Shown here: piece after piece, positions 54,147-63,297 of the stretch
Numbering within the stretch: the stretch's first letter is position 1
Layout of the letters: every line of letters begins with the position of its first letter
Notes under the pieces: generated by a model
The model's input: only the letters and a program-made list of their open reading frames with translations
The model's database searches: none
What the model was told of the DNA's origin: nothing
Made by a program: the position numbers and the translations under genes
NCBI GenBank assembly: GCA_965262365.1
Contig: OZ253541.1
Coordinates: 3,162,001-3,226,000 of the forward strand
From: UBA6522 sp965262365
GTDB taxonomy: Bacteria > Pseudomonadota > Gammaproteobacteria > Steroidobacterales > Rariloculaceae
Direction: 5' to 3'
DNA: 64,000 nucleotides

Positions 54147-54229
54147 TACTGTCGATGGCCCACGTCATGTCGATCCGACTGCCATCGTCGCGCTTGGCCT
54201 CGCTATGACGATCCCTACAAATCGCACCC

Positions 54230-54532
54230 GGTCAGGTCACCGACACCATCCTGCACGAGATCGCCCACGCGCTCGCCGGACCGAACGCCGGGCACGGACC
54301 TGCCTGGAAGGCAGTGGCCAGGCGGCTTGGCGCAACACCGAAGTCCTGCGCGCCCGAAAGCGACGAGGCGCGCAATACCCGGGAAGCCGCCAGGGCGATG
54401 TTCCGGACCGGCGACGCAGTCGCCTTCATCGCCCGCGGAGACGTCAGAACAGGGACCATCGTGCGCATGAACCCCAAGCGCGCCAAGGTACAATGCGGCA
54501 ATGTCTTGTGGTTGGTAGCCGGCGCGGTATGA
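54230..54532 (+). pseudogene. SprT-like zinc protease, 5'-truncated
   Basis: Opens GQVTDTILHEIAHALAGPNA, which contains the HExxH zinc-protease motif of SprT-like proteins, continues through GHGPAWKAVARRLGA, and ends with the beta domain NPKRAKVQCGNVLW. The N-terminal 60-70 residues and any start codon are missing; the first ATG-like start (54314) lies after the motif. SprT/Spartan proteins cut DNA-protein crosslinks. Confidence 0.7.
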
Positions 54533-54534
54533 CC

Positions 54535-55914
54535 TTAGATTGCCGAAGCAGTCTCCCCGATACTGCTACGCAATATCGCAAAGAGCCGATCAGTCTGGCC
54601 CCTGCGCATGACCAACGGCGGCGAAAGCACCGTCTGATTTCCAATCGGCCGTACAATCAACCCCTGCTCCCGACAAGCCTCAAACACCTTCTCAGCCACC
54701 CGCACCCTGGGATCGAAGGGCGTCTTGCTCTGCTTGTCCTTCACGTACTCGATGCCGACCATGAAATGACTGCCCCGCACGTCTCCGACGATAGGCAGAT
54801 CGCGCAATGTCTGTGCCTTTTCGAAGAAGTACGATCCGACGTCACGTACTCTGGCGCAAATGTCCTCACGCTCGATTATCTCGATGTTCTTCAGGGCGGC
54901 AGCACAAGCTATCGGGTGACCTGAGTACGTGAACCCCATCGTCAACAGACCCCCCTCGCACTGGGGCTGGCTGATAACGTCGTAGATTTCCTCGGATAAG
55001 ACCGCCGCACCGAGCGGAACGTAGCCCGAGTTGATCCCCTTGGCGAGCACCAGAATATCCGGCACATAGCCGTAAACCTCCTCGGACGCAAACCACGCAC
55101 CCAGCCGCCCAAACCCGGTCACGACTTCATCGGCGATGTAGAGCACATCGTTCTCCCGACAGACCTCCCACATCTTCCTGTGGTACCCGCGCGGCGCCAC
55201 GAGCACGCCCCCTGCCCCCATGATCGGCTCAGCGATAAACGCCGCGACGTTATCCGCCCCAATTTGGTCGATCCGATTCCGAAATTCCGAGACCAGGAAC
55301 TCGCAGTACGCCTCTTCGTCCAGATTCTCCGCGCCAGCAGGCCGCCGATACATGTTCGCCGCCGAAACATGCGTAATCCAATCGTCCGCAATCCGATCAA
55401 AACCGTGCTTGGTCGCATGAATCCCCGTAAGGCTCGCGGCGACGTACGTGGCACCGTGATACGCGCCCAGCCGCGAAATAATCCACTTCTTCCGCGGCTT
55501 CCCCCGCAGGTTGTTGTTGTAATGCACGAGGCGGATAGCGGCATCGTTCGCAGTGGACCCCCCGGTGGTATAGAACACGTGATTGAGCCCACCCGGTGTC
55601 AGCTCCGCCAACTTGGCGGACAACATCGCCGCAGGCTCATTACCGCTGTGGCCGAACGGATTGTAGTACTGCATCCGCCCTGCCTGCTCGGCGATGCATT
55701 CCACCATTTCCCTTCGGCCGTGGCCGATATTCACGCACCAGAGCCCGGCCATGCCGTCGAGCAGCCGATTGCCTTGCGAGTCGATCACGTGCACGCCCTC
55801 GGCGGAGCTGATGATCTGGCTGCCCTGCTCCTTGAAGGTGGAGAAATCGGTATAGGGATGGATGAAGTGATCCCGGTCCATCTGCCAGAGTTTTTTCCAG
55901 TCGGTTTGGCTCAT
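54535..55914 (-). CDS. Class III aminotransferase, putrescine/omega-amino acid type
   Basis: A 459-residue PLP enzyme. Landmarks: TTGGSTANDAAIRL (phosphate-binding), AYHGATYVA, FIAEPIMGAGG, YIADEVVTGFGRLG (PLP-pyridine Asp) and LVLAKGINSGYVPLGA with the Schiff-base Lys. Close in style to putrescine-pyruvate or omega-amino acid-pyruvate aminotransferases. As last gene of the agmatine operon it probably converts putrescine to 4-aminobutanal with pyruvate as acceptor (inference). Start at the ATG at 55914, 19 bases after the antiporter stop. Confidence 0.88.
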   Translation of the reverse strand: MSQTDWKKLWQMDRDHFIHPYTDFSTFKEQGSQIISSAEGVHVIDSQGNRLLDGMAGLWCVNIGHGRREMVECIAEQAGRMQYYNPFGHSGNEPAAMLSAKLAELTPGGLNHVFYTTGGSTANDAAIRLVHYNNNLRGKPRKKWIISRLGAYHGATYVAASLTGIHATKHGFDRIADDWITHVSAANMYRRPAGAENLDEEAYCEFLVSEFRNRIDQIGADNVAAFIAEPIMGAGGVLVAPRGYHRKMWEVCRENDVLYIADEVVTGFGRLGAWFASEEVYGYVPDILVLAKGINSGYVPLGAAVLSEEIYDVISQPQCEGGLLTMGFTYSGHPIACAAALKNIEIIEREDICARVRDVGSYFFEKAQTLRDLPIVGDVRGSHFMVGIEYVKDKQSKTPFDPRVRVAEKVFEACREQGLIVRPIGNQTVLSPPLVMRRGQTDRLFAILRSSIGETASAI

Positions 55915-55933
55915 TCTTTCCTTCGTGTGGTTT

Positions 55934-57334
55934 TCAGCCGAGCGCGTAGCCCGCGATGACAAACGCGACCGACGCGGCGCCGGCTGCCAGCAACGCGTAC
56001 GGAAGCTGTGTAAGCGCATGATCGATCGCGCCGCAGCCGCTGCCGTGGGCGGACAGCACCGTGGAATCGCCGTAGAAGCAGGTGTGGCTGCCGAAGGCGC
56101 TGGCGGAAATCAGGGCGCCGATCACCAGCGAGAGATCGGCGTTCACGGCCTCGGCCAGCGGGATGACGATGGGCATGGCCACCACGATGATGCCCCAGAA
56201 GGATCCGCTCGCAAAGGCGATCAGGGCGATGGTGAGGAAGGTGACCAGGGGCAGGAATTCGGGTGTCATCAACGGTTGGACAACGCCGATGACGTAGGGT
56301 GCGAGCCCGAGGTCGTCGTTCACCTCCTTCAGCATGAAGCCGGCCACCACTGTTCCCAACGGCAACAGCATGGACTTGAACCCTTCCAGGATCGTATCGA
56401 ACACCTCTGTGACGCTGAGCAGTCGCTGCGCGGCCACCAGCGCCACGGTCAGGACCAACGCCACGACGGCGCCCTTGAGAATGTCCGCGCCGAGATACCA
56501 GGTGAAGCCGACCAGCGCCAGGATGGGCAGGAGGAAGTTCAGGACGGCGCCGCGGAGTTCGGCGCGCGGCGACTCCGCCTCGTCGTCCCGCTGTCCGTCG
56601 TGACGCGAAGCGGCGCCATCCGCGACAGGGCCGGACTCACCGGGCTCTTCGACCAGCCGGACCTGCCCTTCAACCTTCTTCATGGGACCGAACAACGGGA
56701 TCGCCCCGACGATCACCAGCGGGACGATGGCCACGGCCGCCCACGCGTAGAACATGTACGGGATCGCGCCGATGTAGACGGATAGCCCGCGCCCGGTTTC
56801 GGCGGCTGCGCTGTCCTCCAGCACCGCGGCGAAGAACACCGTCCAGGTGGACAGGGGAACGAGTACACAGATCGGCGCCGCGGTTGAATCGACCACGTAG
56901 GCCAGCATTTCGCGCGAGACGCGAAAACGATCGGTCAGCCTTTTCATCGACGAACTGATCGCAAGCGCGTTGAGGTAGTCGTCGATGAAGACGGCAAGGC
57001 CGAGCATCCAGGTGGCCAGCAGCGCGCTGGCCCGGGTCCTGACCCGGCGGCTGGCGAGCCGGCCGAAGGCGGACGCGCCGCCGGTCCGCGCCAGCAGCGC
57101 GATCAGGCCGCCCATCAACCCGCAGACCATGATCACCCACCCGATGGTCTCGTCCTGCATGACCGTGAGGATGACGTCGGTGAAGTTGGTCAGCAGTTCC
57201 GAGGGCGCGAGCATGGCGAGCCCCACCACGGTGCCGCCCACCAGCGGTTCGATGGTGCGCTTGGAGAGTATGGCGAGCACGAGCACGACCAGGGTCGGGA
57301 TCACGCATGCAAATCCATCGATGTTCATGGGCAC
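55934..57334 (-). CDS. NhaC-type Na+/H+ antiporter family transporter
   Basis: A 466-residue membrane protein with about ten to eleven hydrophobic helices. It has AVFIDDYLNALAIS and STAAPICVLVPLSTW near the middle, and the repeat-like FASGSFWGIIVVAMPIVIPLA and GSHTCFYGDSTVLSA near the end, which are the NhaC-family signatures. A charged loop (about 225-265) interrupts the helices. Members exchange sodium for protons or carry amino acids and amines. In this operon it most likely takes up agmatine or a related cation (inference). Six bases separate it from the agmatine deiminase stop. Confidence 0.88.
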   Translation of the reverse strand: MPMNIDGFACVIPTLVVLVLAILSKRTIEPLVGGTVVGLAMLAPSELLTNFTDVILTVMQDETIGWVIMVCGLMGGLIALLARTGGASAFGRLASRRVRTRASALLATWMLGLAVFIDDYLNALAISSSMKRLTDRFRVSREMLAYVVDSTAAPICVLVPLSTWTVFFAAVLEDSAAAETGRGLSVYIGAIPYMFYAWAAVAIVPLVIVGAIPLFGPMKKVEGQVRLVEEPGESGPVADGAASRHDGQRDDEAESPRAELRGAVLNFLLPILALVGFTWYLGADILKGAVVALVLTVALVAAQRLLSVTEVFDTILEGFKSMLLPLGTVVAGFMLKEVNDDLGLAPYVIGVVQPLMTPEFLPLVTFLTIALIAFASGSFWGIIVVAMPIVIPLAEAVNADLSLVIGALISASAFGSHTCFYGDSTVLSAHGSGCGAIDHALTQLPYALLAAGAASVAFVIAGYALG

Positions 57335-57340
57335 AGGCCT

Positions 57341-58615
57341 TTAGATCGCGCCGACAGGCTGTTGTTGCGTGACACAGTGAATTCCGCCTCCGACATAGTT
57401 GATGGGCGTGGGGTCGATCTGCACGACGTCGCGATCATAGGCCGCCTGCAGAATGCGCGCGACCGCATCGTCCTTCGACCCATTGCCGTACCGGGGCGCA
57501 ATGACCACTCCGTTGGTCACCATGTAGTTGACGTAGCTTGCGCACTTGACGATGTGCACGGGCTTGCCTTCCGGGAATTCTTCGGACCGGCCCACGCCGC
57601 ACATGCGCGCCAGGAATTCAGAATACATCGGCTCTCCCGGCCCGACTCGCATGTAGTCGATATCCGGCACGGGAATACGCACCACCTCGAAGGGGTTGCC
57701 GTGCGCGTCGGTCTCGTCGCAAAGCGTACGATACACCTCTTCGAGCCGGGCGTAGTTGGCTGCCATGATGGGATCGCCGGCGGCCTCGCGTTCCGTCACC
57801 TCGGCCAGCACGATGCGGTTGGGGCCGGCGAACTGACAAAACTCATCTGCGTGACCTCCGGTGGTCTGGGCACCGTAGAGGCGGATGATTTCGTCGGCGT
57901 GGAAATAGGGTATGGGCGCCTCCTTGTTGGCCTGCAGGTCCTCGCGCAGGCCGCCATTCAGGCCGATGACCTTGGTCACGCCAAGGCTGCTCCGGTGGGC
58001 GGCCTCGAGTTCCTCCCACGGAATACCTGGGTTGCGCTGCATCTCGAGGGTCCGGTTGACGAGCAGCACGCCGTCCCCGTTGCAGATCCGGTTACCGCCC
58101 TCGCTGACGATCTCGGTGCGCAGCACCCGGTCGATGCCGAGAAACTCGGCCACACGTTCAGGCACTTCGCTCATCCGCACCGATGTCGGATCGTTGACCG
58201 TCGAGTAGCCCCACTGGTTTTGCCGATAGGAAGCGATGGCCAGCTTGCCGGCCCTGCGGTCCTTGACGAATATCGGTCCGTAGTCGCGAACCCAGATATC
58301 CACGGCGGGGATCGGCACCATGTTCACACCCGGACCGAACGAGTAGCCGTTTCGGGCCAGCCATTGCCGCGCGGCCTGAATGCCGCGCTTGTTCTCGCAC
58401 ATGAGCTTCGCGGGGACGCCCCGGCCCGCCAGCACCTGCAGGATCTCGGCCACTGTCCGCCGCGTGTCGAGTTCCGGCGCGGAAAACCACTGAAACGTCG
58501 GCCAGGCCAGCCAGACCGCGGCGTGGGGCTCGAACTCGCCGGGTATGGCGCAATCGGCATGGCGCGCTTCAGCACCGGTGGATGTCGCGCCGACCAACTC
58601 CATTGCGTGAGGCAT
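57341..58615 (-). CDS. aguA: Agmatine deiminase
   Basis: A 424-residue enzyme of the agmatine deiminase/peptidyl-arginine deiminase family. Features: EFEPHAAVWLAWP (N-terminal), IWVRDYGPIFV with the catalytic Asp, TTGGHADEFCQF with the catalytic His/Asp, and the C-terminal GGGIHCVTQQQP with the catalytic Cys. It hydrolyses agmatine to N-carbamoylputrescine and ammonia. The next step normally uses AguB, which is absent; the M20 amidohydrolase of this operon could replace it. The ATG at 58615, 19 bases after the TonB receptor stop, or the ATG four codons later may start it. Confidence 0.92.
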   Translation of the reverse strand: MPHAMELVGATSTGAEARHADCAIPGEFEPHAAVWLAWPTFQWFSAPELDTRRTVAEILQVLAGRGVPAKLMCENKRGIQAARQWLARNGYSFGPGVNMVPIPAVDIWVRDYGPIFVKDRRAGKLAIASYRQNQWGYSTVNDPTSVRMSEVPERVAEFLGIDRVLRTEIVSEGGNRICNGDGVLLVNRTLEMQRNPGIPWEELEAAHRSSLGVTKVIGLNGGLREDLQANKEAPIPYFHADEIIRLYGAQTTGGHADEFCQFAGPNRIVLAEVTEREAAGDPIMAANYARLEEVYRTLCDETDAHGNPFEVVRIPVPDIDYMRVGPGEPMYSEFLARMCGVGRSEEFPEGKPVHIVKCASYVNYMVTNGVVIAPRYGNGSKDDAVARILQAAYDRDVVQIDPTPINYVGGGIHCVTQQQPVGAI

Positions 58616-58634
58616 CGGAAGGCGGTCGGCGGCC

Positions 58635-60965
58635 TCAGAAGCGCAGGGAGAAATCCAGCCCGTACGTTCTCGGAAGGCCGGGTGTGGTCAGGATCGAGCC
58701 GAGCGACGACAGGTCGTTCACATATTGGGAATAGCCTTCGTCCGCGAGGTTCTTCGCCCACACGTTGACCGACCATGCCCCGTCCTGCGGCTCCACGCCC
58801 AGCCTCACGTTGTACAGCGTATAGCCCTCGATCAAGGTGAGCGGCGCGTTGGTGGCTTCCCCGAAATAGTCGGAGCGGGCGGTGAAGTCGAACTGCGCGA
58901 ACCCCAGCCATCCGGTCGACACGGGCCTTTCGTAGCGGATCAATCCATTGGCGCTGAAGCCGGGTGCGTACGGCAACTCACTGCCGTCGAGCAGTTCGGA
59001 TACCTTGAACGGGCTCGTCGGAATCGACTCCTGTTCGGTGTTCAGCCAGGTGGCCCCGAGCTTGATGTCCAGGTAGTCGCTTGGCGCCCACCAGATTTCC
59101 GATTCCAGGCCCGACACGTCGGCGTTGGCTCCGTTCTCGTTGATGAGGAAGGTGTCGAGTCCCAGTTCGCCGGTGTCGGTGAGGGTCAGCGCCAGGATGA
59201 TGTCCTGGTAGTCGTAGAAGAACAGCGAGCTGTTCCAGCGCAAGGCTGCACCCAGGAGGTCGGCCTTGATGCCGATCTCGTAGGCGGTGAGGGTCTCGGC
59301 GTCGTAGGGTTCGTTCAGGATCGGAGCGAGCGTAATGTCCCCGACGAAACCGCCGCTCTTGAAGCCGTTGGACACGGTGCCGTAGACCATTGTCGAATCA
59401 CCCGTGTCGACGCTGAGGCCGATCAGCCAGGAAGGCTTGCTGAAGCCGATCTCATCGTCCACGAACGCTTCGTCGAACACCGCGGGATCGCTGAAATTGC
59501 CGGGCAGTGGGCCGGGGGAAGCCACGAAGTCGCCATCCCCGGTGGGGCCCTGACCGGCTGCGACGTTGATCGTGCCGCCGACAAAGGACCGCGTTTCGTC
59601 AGTGAAGCGCAGACCTCCGACCAACGAGACGGTGTCGCTGAACGCGTATTCGTTGTGCCAGAAAAGCGCGAACGAATCGGTCGCGAGCTCGTAGGCGTGG
59701 TTCTGGCGGAACCCGTCGAAGAGATCCGCGAGGTCGGTCTCGGTTCGCGGGGTCACGAGATCGTCCGTGGAATAGAAGAGTCCGAGGGTCCAGGCCCAGG
59801 CATCCTCCCCGGACGAAGACAGCCGCAACTCCTCCGTGAACTGTGAAAAATCGGTTTCGTACCCCACATCGATGTTTCGCTCGACGGAGCCGTCGGCGTC
59901 TTCCTGGGACTTGCGGTCCAGCGTATTGTAGCTGGTGATGGACGCGAATGTGCCGAAACCGAGGTCGCGCTCGATCTTCAGCACCGCGCCGAACGCGTCG
60001 ATCGCGTCCCGATTGACCACGCCGTTCTGCAGCGTGAACGGATCGTCGTCGTCGGCAATCGAGCGGCCAAAACCGTCGAACGAGCAGTCCCGGGAGGCGC
60101 GCAGGCTGCCGGCCGCAACCGACGGGCAGATCTCGAAACTGCCGTCGTTGGTGTAAGACGCGATACCGTGGTACTGGTTGCCGTCGGAATCGTCGCTGCC
60201 GCCGAAAACAGTCAGATGGGCGCTCCAGTCCTCCGGCCCGTCCCAGAGAAGCTGGCCGCGGAACGCTTGCTTGCTCGTCTGACCGATTTCACCCAGCGTT
60301 GGATGCTCGAATGGGCCACCGCCCTGGTTGACGGCGTTGAAGGAAAACCGGCCGCTGACACCATCGCCAAGCGCCCCGCCCACGAAGCCTTCGACGGACC
60401 GGGACGAATAGTTGCCGATCCCGAGATCCAGCCCCCCCTGGAATTCCTCCGTCGGCTGGCTCGCAAAGAAGTTGACCGAACCGCCGGTGGAGTTGCGCCC
60501 GTAGAGCGTTCCCTGCGGTCCCTTGAGCACCTCGACCCGCTCGATGTCGAACAACAGAAAGTTCAACATGGTGGAGTTGCCGTAGTAGACCTCGTCGACG
60601 TGAACGGCGACGGGCGAGCTCTGAATGGCGGTGAAGTCGTTGAGACCGACGCCCCGCAGTACGAAGTTGGGAATGGCGTTCGTGGAGGAGTACGAAACGA
60701 TCAGCCCGGGGGTCTGGTACTGCACATCGGCGGCGGTCTCGAAGCCCAGGTCCCTGATCTCCTCGCCCGTGAGCGTGGTCATCGCGATGGGCACGTCCTG
60801 GGCGTTCTGGACCCGCTTCTGGGCCGTGACGATGACCTCTTCGAGGGTTCCCTGAGCATACACATCGCTGGCTCCGAGGATGGCCGAAATGGCCGAGGCG
60901 GTGACCGCAATTGCCGGGGCCACGGCTGCCAAGTGGTTGAATTTGTTCCGTTTACCAGTGCTCAT
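58635..60965 (-). CDS. TonB-dependent outer membrane receptor
   Basis: A 776-residue receptor. Start at the ATG at 60965: signal peptide with a hydrophobic core ending near VYAQG, then TLEEVIVTAQKR (TonB box/plug start), VEVLKGPQGTLYGRNSTGG in the plug and the C-terminal aromatic end (YGLDFSLRF), which directs assembly of the beta-barrel. It imports a nutrient by energised transport; genes around it point to an arginine/agmatine-related or carbamoyl compound. The open frame continues upstream into the 61-kb gene, but that region encodes the M20 enzyme in another frame. A GC palindrome sits 75 bases upstream. Confidence 0.9.
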   Translation of the reverse strand: MSTGKRNKFNHLAAVAPAIAVTASAISAILGASDVYAQGTLEEVIVTAQKRVQNAQDVPIAMTTLTGEEIRDLGFETAADVQYQTPGLIVSYSSTNAIPNFVLRGVGLNDFTAIQSSPVAVHVDEVYYGNSTMLNFLLFDIERVEVLKGPQGTLYGRNSTGGSVNFFASQPTEEFQGGLDLGIGNYSSRSVEGFVGGALGDGVSGRFSFNAVNQGGGPFEHPTLGEIGQTSKQAFRGQLLWDGPEDWSAHLTVFGGSDDSDGNQYHGIASYTNDGSFEICPSVAAGSLRASRDCSFDGFGRSIADDDDPFTLQNGVVNRDAIDAFGAVLKIERDLGFGTFASITSYNTLDRKSQEDADGSVERNIDVGYETDFSQFTEELRLSSSGEDAWAWTLGLFYSTDDLVTPRTETDLADLFDGFRQNHAYELATDSFALFWHNEYAFSDTVSLVGGLRFTDETRSFVGGTINVAAGQGPTGDGDFVASPGPLPGNFSDPAVFDEAFVDDEIGFSKPSWLIGLSVDTGDSTMVYGTVSNGFKSGGFVGDITLAPILNEPYDAETLTAYEIGIKADLLGAALRWNSSLFFYDYQDIILALTLTDTGELGLDTFLINENGANADVSGLESEIWWAPSDYLDIKLGATWLNTEQESIPTSPFKVSELLDGSELPYAPGFSANGLIRYERPVSTGWLGFAQFDFTARSDYFGEATNAPLTLIEGYTLYNVRLGVEPQDGAWSVNVWAKNLADEGYSQYVNDLSSLGSILTTPGLPRTYGLDFSLRF

Positions 60966-61039
60966 TATTCTCCCCGCGCGCATGGCGACTGCAGACTCTC
61001 GCGCTTCTATTCTGGAGGCGAGCCGAGCACCTTCGTAAG

Positions 61040-61053
61040 CCCCCAAATGGGGG
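61040..61053. promoter_or_regulatory. Candidate operator, CCCCCAAATGGGGG
   Basis: A perfect 6-2-6 inverted repeat (CCCCCA-AA-TGGGGG), 75-88 bases before the TonB receptor ATG. A near copy (12 of 14) lies between the M20 and LuxR genes at 62350-62363. The shared palindrome beside a LuxR-type regulator makes it a likely binding site. Confidence 0.6.
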
Positions 61054-61057
61054 GGAA

Positions 61058-62299
61058 TCAACTCGCCATTTGCAGGACCGCATGCAGCAACACGTTGGCA
61101 CCAGCCTCCAGGTCCTCTCGCTTTGCGTTCTCGGCCTCGTTGTGGGAAATGCCGTTCTCGCAGGGTACAAAGATCATCGACGCCGGTGCGACACTGGCGA
61201 CGTACACCGAGTCGTGTCCCGCGCCGCTCACCATTTCCATGGCACCGTAACCAAGGCGCCGGGTTGCTTGCCACACCGCATCGATACAGACCGGGTCGAA
61301 ATTGGTGACCGGCATGTGCCAGCGCTGATCGACCGTGCTCGCAAGGCCACGCGCATCGCATTCCCTGGCAACAGCCTGACGCAGCAGCGCGTCCATCTCG
61401 TCCAGAACGCCTGCATCGGCGTGGCGAATATCGACGTGAACGAGCAGTTTTTCGGGCACGGTATTGCGCGACCCCGGGATCGCGCGAATGTCGCCGAAGG
61501 TGACCCTCGACCATGGCGCGAACCGGGTCGCCAACGCATAGCACTCCTGGATGATGGGAGCCAGCGCGGCAACGGGATCGCGCCTGCGCTCCATGGGTGT
61601 CGGCCCGGCGTGACAGGCTTCTCCCTCGATAACCACGTCGTACCAGCGAATTCCCTGAACGCCGGTCACCACGCCGATCTGCAGGCCTTCCTGCTCGAGG
61701 ATCGGGCCTTGCTCGATGTGCACTTCGAAGGCGGCTTCGATGGGCGCTGGCATGGCAGGCGTCCTGCCCTTGAATCCTATGCGTTCGAGTTCATCCAAGA
61801 CCGCGTCACCGTTCCTGTCTACGGTCTGGTATATCTGCTGGAGATCGAACGCGCCGCTCCAGACCCCGGAACCCATCAGCGCGGGCGGAAACCTGGCGCC
61901 CTCTTCATTGGTCCATGAGACGACTTCCACCGCCCGCCGGGTCTCGACACTGTTTTCTTCCAGGGTTCTGAGCACCTCCACACCGGCCAGCACCCCGTAG
62001 ACGCCATCGAACCGCCCCCCGGTCGGCTGGGTATCGAGGTGACTGCCGATGAGGACAGGGGGCAGCTCAGGGTTTCTTCCCTCCCGCCTGCAGAAGACGT
62101 TGCCTATCGCGTCGACTCGGACGTCGCAGCCGAGCGCCCTGCACCAGCCGATGAACAGTTCGCGTCCGCGCTTGTCCTCGTCGGTCAGCGCCTGGCGGTT
62201 GCAACCGCCCTTGGGAGTCGCCCCGATTTGGGCCATCTCCATGAGGCTGTCCCACAGGCGCTCGGGTTGGATTCGCAGGTCAAGCATACCTTTGCTCAA
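61058..62299 (-). CDS. M20-family amidohydrolase (N-carbamoyl amino acid/amine hydrolase type)
   Basis: A 413-residue di-zinc enzyme. Zinc ligands: GSHLDTQ (His, Asp), GGRFDGVYG (Asp), TNEEGARF (Glu), HIEQGP (His) and ISHNEAE (C-terminal His), as in N-carbamoyl-L-amino acid hydrolases, ureidoglycolate hydrolases and allantoate amidohydrolases. In this operon a carbamoyl substrate from the deiminase (N-carbamoylputrescine) is the most economical guess. Start at the ATG at 62299. First gene of the minus-strand operon, 92 bases before the TonB receptor. Confidence 0.88.
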   Translation of the reverse strand: MSKGMLDLRIQPERLWDSLMEMAQIGATPKGGCNRQALTDEDKRGRELFIGWCRALGCDVRVDAIGNVFCRREGRNPELPPVLIGSHLDTQPTGGRFDGVYGVLAGVEVLRTLEENSVETRRAVEVVSWTNEEGARFPPALMGSGVWSGAFDLQQIYQTVDRNGDAVLDELERIGFKGRTPAMPAPIEAAFEVHIEQGPILEQEGLQIGVVTGVQGIRWYDVVIEGEACHAGPTPMERRRDPVAALAPIIQECYALATRFAPWSRVTFGDIRAIPGSRNTVPEKLLVHVDIRHADAGVLDEMDALLRQAVARECDARGLASTVDQRWHMPVTNFDPVCIDAVWQATRRLGYGAMEMVSGAGHDSVYVASVAPASMIFVPCENGISHNEAENAKREDLEAGANVLLHAVLQMAS

Positions 62300-62349
62300 G
62301 ACGTATGGATTCTGGCTACATTGTCGACGGACCCGACGAGCCGGGACTA

Positions 62350-62363
62350 CCCGCAGATGGGGG
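62350..62363. promoter_or_regulatory. Candidate operator, CCCGCAGATGGGGG
   Basis: Shares 12 of 14 bases with the palindrome at 61040-61053. It lies in the divergent region between the M20 gene (62299) and the regulator gene (62445), so one site could control both directions. Confidence 0.5.
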
Positions 62364-62444
62364 TATCAAGCCGGATACGGCGTTGCTAGAGTAGGCCTCA
62401 CCACCGGGGGTTGCGAGGACTTCGCCTCAGGCCCGGTAGCGAGT

Positions 62445-63278
62445 ATGGATTGGCAGCACAAGCTTGCAGGATTGATTGAGGCCTTGAACCGGCCGGAGTT
62501 TCCCGCGCTCTTTCTGAAGTCGATGCGCTCGGTGGCCGATTTCGACAGCTCGGTCATCATGGCTTACGGCGTGGGACCTCGGCCGGAAATCTTCCACGAC
62601 GAATTGTCCCGGGAATTCCGGGACGCCTTCTACGAGCGGTACCTGTTGCAGGCTGCATTCCTGTTGAGCCCGCTTTACCAGACATTTCGGGCCGGCAAAC
62701 AGGGATTCTTCCACGTCAACACGCTGGCGCCGGACGGGTTTTTCGAGAGCAGGTATTACAAGGCCTACTATCGTTACAGTGGGTTACTCGACCAGGTTTT
62801 CTATCTGAGCCGGTTGCCTAACGGCCTCGCCATCGTCGTCTCCATGGCGCGTACGAAAAAGTTCAATGACTTCGATCCGTCGGTCATCGGGGCCTTCAAA
62901 TCCGTCGAGCCCACTGCACTCGCGCTCCTTACGAAGAATTGGGAACACCTGGGATGCGAGGAACCGTCGTTCACCGACTATCTCTACACCGCGTTCCAGC
63001 AATTCGGTAACTCCGAGCTGACAAAGCGCGAGAAGGATGTCGTCGACCATATATTGCGGGGATGCTCCTCGAAGTCCGCCGCAACGATCATCGGTATAAC
63101 TCCGGAAACGGAGAGGTCGTACAGGAAGATCGTCTACAGGAAGCTGAATGTCAGCTCACATGCTGAGCTGTACAACCTGTTTTTTCGGGCGCTGGAGTTT
63201 GCAGACAGCGCGGGAGAGCGGGATCCGTTGGAGTTGCTGAGGGAGTCGGAGAGGGAGGGGGTGACGGTATCGGGGTGA
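62445..63278 (+). CDS. LuxR-type transcription regulator
   Basis: A 277-residue protein. The N-terminal 190 residues are an unassigned sensor (VADFDSSVIMAYGVGPRPEIF, FFESRYYKAYYRYSGLLDQVFYL). Residues about 205-265 are a LuxR/GerE DNA-binding domain: LTKREKDVVDHILRGCSSKS, then AATIIGITPETERSYRKIVY and RKLNVSSHAELYNLFF. The start at the ATG at 62445 avoids a non-coding upstream stretch. Divergent from the agmatine operon, it probably senses a product or inducer of that pathway and binds the palindromes. Confidence 0.85.
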   Translation: MDWQHKLAGLIEALNRPEFPALFLKSMRSVADFDSSVIMAYGVGPRPEIFHDELSREFRDAFYERYLLQAAFLLSPLYQTFRAGKQGFFHVNTLAPDGFFESRYYKAYYRYSGLLDQVFYLSRLPNGLAIVVSMARTKKFNDFDPSVIGAFKSVEPTALALLTKNWEHLGCEEPSFTDYLYTAFQQFGNSELTKREKDVVDHILRGCSSKSAATIIGITPETERSYRKIVYRKLNVSSHAELYNLFFRALEFADSAGERDPLELLRESEREGVTVSG

Positions 63279-63297
63279 ATTGGGACCGCACCACAAA

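Noticed and set aside
60966..61544. Upstream extension of the TonB receptor frame to 61544
   Set aside because: This stretch lies inside the M20 gene in another frame, and the signal peptide begins properly at 60965.
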